Assembly (NCBI GenBank): GCA_015494335.1
Contig: WGBK01000280.1
Span: 1-9,182, forward strand
From: Gammaproteobacteria bacterium
GTDB lineage: Bacteria > Pseudomonadota > Gammaproteobacteria > GCA-001735895
Length of the DNA: 9,182 nt
Direction of reading: 5' to 3'
The first letter of the stretch is position 1; every line of letters starts with the position of its first letter. A program made the position numbers and the translations under genes. The notes beneath the pieces were generated by a model. The model did not search any database and was not told the origin of the DNA. It was given only the letters and a program-made list of their open reading frames with translations. This document shows, piece by piece, positions 7,071 through 9,182 of the stretch.

Positions 7071-7096
7071 GGGTCAGAGCGCAATTCGGCTGTCCC
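7071..7096. repeat. Short REP-like imperfect inverted repeat
   Basis: GGGTCAG (7071-7077) and CTGTCCC (7090-7096) form an imperfect dyad with one T/T mismatch around a 12-bp core containing GCAATTC. From memory, GGGTCAG...CTGACCC dyads recur in gammaproteobacterial genomes as REP sequences linked to REP-associated (Y1 family) transposases. No such transposase is in the window, so this is a tentative single-copy call. Confidence 0.4.
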
Positions 7097-7187
7097 TTTT
7101 CGCACCGTTATCGAATCGTTGCTACTGGTTGGTCACGACCGTCAATCTTGATGCTCTCGCCATGACCACACCGGATATTCCGAAGCA

Positions 7188-7353
7188 TCCTGCGCCTAGC
7201 CCTCCGGGTTCGCTACGCTCATTCAGCCTTGCTCCCGGCAAGTCTGTCGAACCCCCTGATCGGGTTCGAACCCCTCGCAATCCCATTCCGTGGATACGAA
7301 AAAGCCCGGGCAGTAGCACTACCCGGGCTTGTTGATGGCGGAGGGCGAGGGAT
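7188..7353. repeat. Tandem repeat, copy 1 of the tRNA-Ser-linked 166-bp unit
   Basis: This segment matches 7365-7530 base for base without gaps, with 9 differences in 166 positions (about 95% identity) at an offset of 177. It ends with GATGGCGGAGGGCGAGGGAT (7334-7353), which is the 3' end of tRNA-Ser plus three following bases read from the opposite strand; after that the sequence leaves the tRNA. It also carries a second terminator hairpin and a hairpin AGCCTTGC/GCAAGTCT (7225-7245) with one mismatch. It is not a functional tRNA: anticodon arm, D arm and most of the T arm are absent. Confidence 0.9.
7302..7330 (-). terminator. Duplicated terminator hairpin (copy 1)
   Basis: A 13-bp stem AAGCCCGGGTAGT / ACTGCCCGGGCTT (minus strand, one G-U wobble) with a 3-nt loop, followed by five T residues on the minus strand (complement of 7299-7303). 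The T tract is longer than at the tRNA-proximal copy, so it may act as a backup terminator for tRNA-Ser transcripts. Confidence 0.65.
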
Positions 7354-7364
7354 GACTCGGCGCG

Positions 7365-7530
7365 TCCTGCGCCTCGCCCTTCGGGTTCGCTGCGCTCATT
7401 CAGCCTCGCTCCCGGCGAGGCTGTCGAACCCCCTGATCGGGCTCGAACCCCTCGCAATCCCATTCCGTGGATACGATAAAGCCCGGGCAGTAGCACTGCC
7501 CGGGCTTGTTGATGGCGGAGGGCGAGGGAT
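7365..7530. repeat. Tandem repeat, copy 2, overlapping the 3' end of tRNA-Ser
   Basis: Second copy of the 166-bp unit; its right end (7513-7530) is the genuine 3' end of tRNA-Ser. Eleven bases (7354-7364) separate it from copy 1. It contains a perfect 8-bp hairpin AGCCTCGC-TCCCG-GCGAGGCT (7402-7422), a T-arm-like block (7414-7433) matching tRNA positions 7521-7540 at 17 of 20 bases, a nearby inverted block (7443-7455), and the tRNA terminator. Confidence 0.9.
7479..7507 (-). terminator. Terminator hairpin of tRNA-Ser (copy 2)
   Basis: On the minus strand a perfect 13-bp stem AAGCCCGGGCAGT-GCT-ACTGCCCGGGCTT begins six nt past the tRNA CCA end and is followed by a short TTTATC. The very GC-rich stem and its position right after the tRNA support a terminator role, although the T tract is short. 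Confidence 0.7.
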
Positions 7531-7600
7531 TCGAACCCCCGGACCCTTTCGGGTCAACGGTTTTCAAGACCGCCGCTTTCGACCACTCAGCCAGCCCTCC
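7513..7600 (-). tRNA. tRNA-Ser (anticodon UGA)
   Basis: An 88-nt class II tRNA with encoded CCA. The acceptor stem pairs GGAGGGC (7594-7600) with GCCCTCC (7517-7523), with G as discriminator and CCA at 7513-7515. The anticodon stem is GCGGT/ACCGT around loop CTTGAAA (7562-7568), giving anticodon TGA at 7564-7566, which reads UCA and other UCN serine codons. A long variable arm GACCC-GAAA-GGGTC and a T arm with GGTTCGAATCC follow. The long variable arm is typical of serine tRNAs. The final 18 nt are duplicated 177 bp downstream. Confidence 0.97.
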
Positions 7601-7706
7601 GGTGTTTCTCGATTTTTACGCTGTAGCCAAGGCATCGCACGGGACGAAAGCTCAGGCCCGCCGCCTGGCTACATGGAAATCCGCCCTGTTTGCCCAGGGC
7701 CGCGTT

Positions 7707-7734
7707 ATTATATGAATTCCCGCGGTCGAGTCAT
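7707..7734 (-). promoter_or_regulatory. Candidate promoter for tRNA-Ser
   Basis: The minus strand has ATGACT (7729-7734, 4/6), a 16-bp spacer and a perfect TATAAT (7707-7712). Transcription would start near 7700, giving a 5' leader of about 100 nt ahead of the tRNA for RNase P to remove. No better -10/-35 pair is seen closer to 7600. The leader would be long for a single tRNA, so confidence is moderate. Confidence 0.45.
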
Positions 7735-7783
7735 CCTGTTTTTCACCGCCTTTCGGCCTTGAAATCGGTTGAAACCGCCGCCA

Positions 7784-7806
7784 TGTAAGGATGACAAAAC
7801 CTTACA
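7784..7806. promoter_or_regulatory. Possible operator: TGTAAGG-N9-CCTTACA dyad
   Basis: Perfect 7-bp arms (7784-7790 and 7800-7806) flank a 9-bp spacer, ending 38 bp before the -35 box of the yccA promoter. The spacing of arm centres (16 bp) suits a dimeric regulator on one face of the helix. No specific factor is recognised. Confidence 0.4.
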
Positions 7807-7844
7807 AAATGAATTCAAATTATTGATTTTTCAGTAATTTCCGC

Positions 7845-7873
7845 TTGCCGGCATCTTCGGAGGAACCTAGAAT
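7845..7873 (+). promoter_or_regulatory. Sigma-70-type promoter of yccA
   Basis: TTGCCG (7845-7850, 4/6) and TAGAAT (7868-7873, 5/6) are separated by the ideal 17 bp. A start near 7880 gives a leader of about 45 nt carrying GGAG at 7911-7914. AT-rich DNA lies just upstream of the -35. Confidence 0.65.
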
Positions 7874-7925
7874 GGCTCCTCGTGTCTTATGCAGGCATAA
7901 CGCAATCAACGGAGAAATACCGATC

Positions 7926-8588
7926 ATGCAAATGAATACTCAAGTGCTGGGGCGTCGTACCTCGGCTGTAGAAATCAACAAGGTGTTGCGCAACACGTTC
8001 ACGCTGTTGTCGCTGACGCTGATTTTCAGCGCCGTTACCGCCTTCTTTGGTGTAGTGATGGGCATCTCGCCGATGATGGGACTGGTGGCCGACCTGGTCG
8101 CCCTCGGCCTGTTGTGGTTTGCCCTGCCCCGCACCGCGAATTCCGCTTCCGGCATTCCGATGATCTTCCTGATCACAGGCCTGCTCGGCTTCGGGCTGGG
8201 GCCGGTGGTTGCCTATTACCTGGCGCTTAACCCGGTCATTGTGCTGACTGCCCTGGGCGGAACCGGCGCGATCTTCCTTGGCCTGGCCGGCTATGCCTTG
8301 ACCACGCGCAGGGATTTCAGCTTCATGGGCGGATTCCTGATGGTCGGCCTGATGGTGGTACTGGGCGCCAGCCTGCTCAACATCTTCCTCGGCATACCGG
8401 CCCTGTCCCTGGCCGTCAGCGCGGGCATCATCCTGGTGATGAGCGGCCTGATCCTGTTCGAGGTATCGCAGATCATCCATGGCGGCGAGACCAACTACAT
8501 CATGGCCACCGCCAGCCTGTACCTGTCGATCCTGAACATCTTCCAGGCCCTGCTGCAGATTCTTGGCGTCTTTTCCGGCGACGACTGA
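7926..8588 (+). CDS. yccA: Bax inhibitor-1/YccA family membrane protein (FtsH modulator homologue)
   Basis: 220 aa, against 219 for E. coli YccA, with seven hydrophobic helices (about 22-44, 49-66, 76-99, 102-123, 131-154, 157-180 and 197-214). The C-terminal signature HGGETNYIMATASLYLSILN, followed by NIFQALLQILG, is nearly identical in pattern to YccA. In E. coli YccA is a membrane-embedded FtsH substrate that can also inhibit FtsH, and the wider Bax inhibitor-1 family includes pH-sensitive calcium-leak proteins. An ftsH gene lies 1.8 kb away on the other strand. The start at 7926 has GGAG 11 nt upstream; an in-frame ATG two codons later is farther from it, and a longer frame from 7845 would begin inside the promoter. 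The gene has its own promoter and a strong terminator, so it is probably transcribed alone or with the following small gene by read-through. Confidence 0.92.
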   Translation: MQMNTQVLGRRTSAVEINKVLRNTFTLLSLTLIFSAVTAFFGVVMGISPMMGLVADLVALGLLWFALPRTANSASGIPMIFLITGLLGFGLGPVVAYYLALNPVIVLTALGGTGAIFLGLAGYALTTRRDFSFMGGFLMVGLMVVLGASLLNIFLGIPALSLAVSAGIILVMSGLILFEVSQIIHGGETNYIMATASLYLSILNIFQALLQILGVFSGDD

Positions 8589-8614
8589 TCCGCAGACCAG
8601 GAAAACGGATGACC

Positions 8615-8640
8615 AAAGCCGCTGTTCGCAGCGGCTTTTT
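8615..8640 (+). terminator. Rho-independent terminator after yccA
   Basis: A perfect 10-bp stem AAAGCCGCTG-TTCG-CAGCGGCTTT with a stable UUCG-type loop, ending in a run of five T, begins 26 nt after the yccA stop. Confidence 0.92.
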
Positions 8641-8693
8641 CATGCCCGACCCTTCCAACCACTCATGATTCCAAGCTACAGGAGGCTCGAAAA

Positions 8694-8876
8694 ATGGACT
8701 GGATGAAGATTCTCTCGGCCATCGGTTTGATCGCCATGATGGTGCTGATCTGGCCCAGCGTGAAGCAGGCCACCAAGAACTCTCCCAAGGGCAGCACAGA
8801 GGACTGGATGGCCTTCATCAAGCCGATGCTGCTGGTGGTGGGCTTTGTGATCCTGCTGATCCTGCTGGTCCGCTGA
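8694..8876 (+). CDS. Small two-helix membrane protein, function unknown
   Basis: 60 aa. AGGAGG (8680-8685) lies 8 nt before the ATG, an excellent ribosome-binding site that strongly supports translation. Two hydrophobic helices (about 5-20 and 42-59) flank a charged linker KQATKNSPKGSTEDW, in a hairpin arrangement. No domain is recognised; from memory, similar short WPxxKxxxKNSP proteins exist in other gammaproteobacteria. It is bracketed by the yccA terminator and the bidirectional terminator at 8906-8941. No clear promoter is seen in the 53 bp between terminator and start, so it may depend on read-through from yccA or on a weak promoter. A role in membrane quality control with YccA is speculation from position. 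Confidence 0.8.
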   Translation: MDWMKILSAIGLIAMMVLIWPSVKQATKNSPKGSTEDWMAFIKPMLLVVGFVILLILLVR

Positions 8877-8905
8877 AACCGGCTTCCCGGTATCCTTCCC
8901 GCACG

Positions 8906-8941
8906 AAAAAGCGCGCTCTCCGCGAGGAGAGCGCGCTTTTT
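8906..8941. terminator. Strong bidirectional terminator
   Basis: A perfect 16-bp inverted repeat, AAAAAGCGCGCTCTCC (8906-8921) and its complement (8926-8941), around loop GCGA. It ends in five T on each strand, so it can stop transcription of the 60-aa gene from the left and of the gene entering from the right. Confidence 0.95.
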
Positions 8942-8962
8942 CCTTTCCCGACAGACTCTTGC

Positions 8963-9182
8963 TCAGCTTGCGGTTGATTCCGCCTTGGCAGGGGCTTCGT
9001 TATCGGCAGAAGGAATGGCCTGGGCAGCGGCCTCCTGCGGAGTCTCCATAGGCTTCACTGCATTGCCAGAGGGGTTGGTGAAGCTGTCGTTGAGCTTCTG
9101 TACGAACAGGGCGGAATTGTCGATCACCTGGCGTACCCGGCGCGCCACGCGGCGGTTCCAGCCATAGGGCGAGGTATGAAAC
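8963..9182 (-). CDS. C-terminal 72 residues of an unidentified protein, 5' part outside the window
   Basis: The frame is open to the right edge and ends with TGA at 8963-8965, just before the bidirectional terminator. Visible residues begin FHTSPYGWNRRVARRVRQVI, continue DNSALFVQKLNDSF, and finish in a low-complexity Ala/Glu/Pro-rich tail. The basic amphipathic helix followed by an acidic-alanine tail gives no family assignment by eye. An in-frame GTG at 9148 is not taken as the start, because coding character (YGWNRR) continues upstream of it and no ribosome-binding site precedes it. Confidence 0.7.
   Translation of the reverse strand, partial: FHTSPYGWNRRVARRVRQVIDNSALFVQKLNDSFTNPSGNAVKPMETPQEAAAQAIPSADNEAPAKAESTAS

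Larger units (their letters stand above)
7003..7512. other. Gene-free stretch between the pterin dehydratase and tRNA-Ser
   Basis: This 510-bp stretch has no credible protein gene. It contains the dehydratase promoter, a short REP-like dyad, a featureless part (about 7100-7187), the first copy and most of the second copy of a 166-bp tandem repeat, and two terminator hairpins. The open frames across the repeats read repetitive NERSEP-type peptides on one strand and lack ribosome-binding sites, so they are treated as by-products of the repeat. Confidence 0.7.
7601..7925. other. Divergent regulatory region between tRNA-Ser and yccA
   Basis: This 325-bp gap holds no supported gene. It contains a candidate minus-strand tRNA promoter (7707-7734), an 8-bp inverted repeat TGTAGCCA/TGGCTACA (7622-7629 and 7666-7673) inside the predicted tRNA leader, a 7-bp dyad upstream of yccA (7784-7806), and the yccA promoter and ribosome-binding site. 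Positions about 7790-7840 are clearly richer in A and T than the rest of the window. Confidence 0.6.

Noticed and set aside
7122..7496. Minus-strand frame encoding repeated LPGxxRIHGMGLRGVR and NERSEP segments
   Set aside because: The repetition is imposed by the DNA tandem repeat and the frame crosses both terminator hairpins; no ribosome-binding site is seen.
7334..7530. attL/attR pair of an element integrated in tRNA-Ser
   Set aside because: The similarity covers the whole 166-bp unit rather than a short core, and only about 177 bp lie between the 3'-end copies with no integrase, so tandem duplication explains it better.
7188..7530. CRISPR-like array
   Set aside because: Only two long repeats exist with an 11-bp gap; there are no short regular repeats or cas genes.
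9146..9148. GTG start giving a complete 61-aa protein
   Set aside because: No ribosome-binding site precedes it, and a plausible coding frame continues to the window edge.

Overview
The window reads as about 9.2 kb of chromosomal DNA from a high-GC gammaproteobacterium. This is inferred from a RatA/Coq10-family protein, a ClsA-like cardiolipin synthase, a YccA close to the E. coli protein, bacterial-type promoters and terminators, and REP-like repeats of the kind common in marine and halophilic Gammaproteobacteria. The genus cannot be fixed by eye. No phage, plasmid, CRISPR or transposase gene is visible. The setting is mostly housekeeping and membrane-homeostasis genes, with one repeat-rich stretch next to a tRNA.

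Layout. Positions 1-1824 (minus) hold an unusual neurotransmitter:sodium symporter-family transporter followed, with a 4-base ATGA overlap, by ratA, which runs off the left edge. A 94-bp inverted-repeat element (1946-2039) separates this operon from a cardiolipin synthase (2104-3519, minus). A divergent gene (3591-4169, plus) encodes an unrecognised coiled-coil/membrane protein; its stop codon shares a CTAG with the stop codon of a convergent ftsH (4166-6130, minus). A universal stress protein (6241-6696, plus) diverges from ftsH and converges on a pterin carbinolamine dehydratase (6703-7002, minus).

Positions 7003-7925 contain the only RNA gene, tRNA-Ser(UGA) (7513-7600, minus), its terminator, and a 166-bp segment repeated in tandem that copies the last 20 nt of the tRNA region and the terminator. 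The right end carries yccA (Bax inhibitor-1 family, 7926-8588, plus) with a clear promoter and terminator, a 60-aa two-helix membrane protein (8694-8876, plus), a strong bidirectional terminator, and the C-terminus of an unidentified gene entering from the right edge (8963-9182, minus).

Functional themes. FtsH (membrane protease), YccA (in E. coli an FtsH substrate and modulator), a universal stress protein and cardiolipin synthase all concern membrane and stress homeostasis, but apart from transporter-ratA they are separate transcription units. I found no convincing new multi-gene system. The points most worth a second look are the tRNA-linked tandem repeat with a covarying hairpin, the symporter with charged residues in its sodium-site helix, the 192-aa CxxC protein, and the FtsH with a long N-terminal tail.
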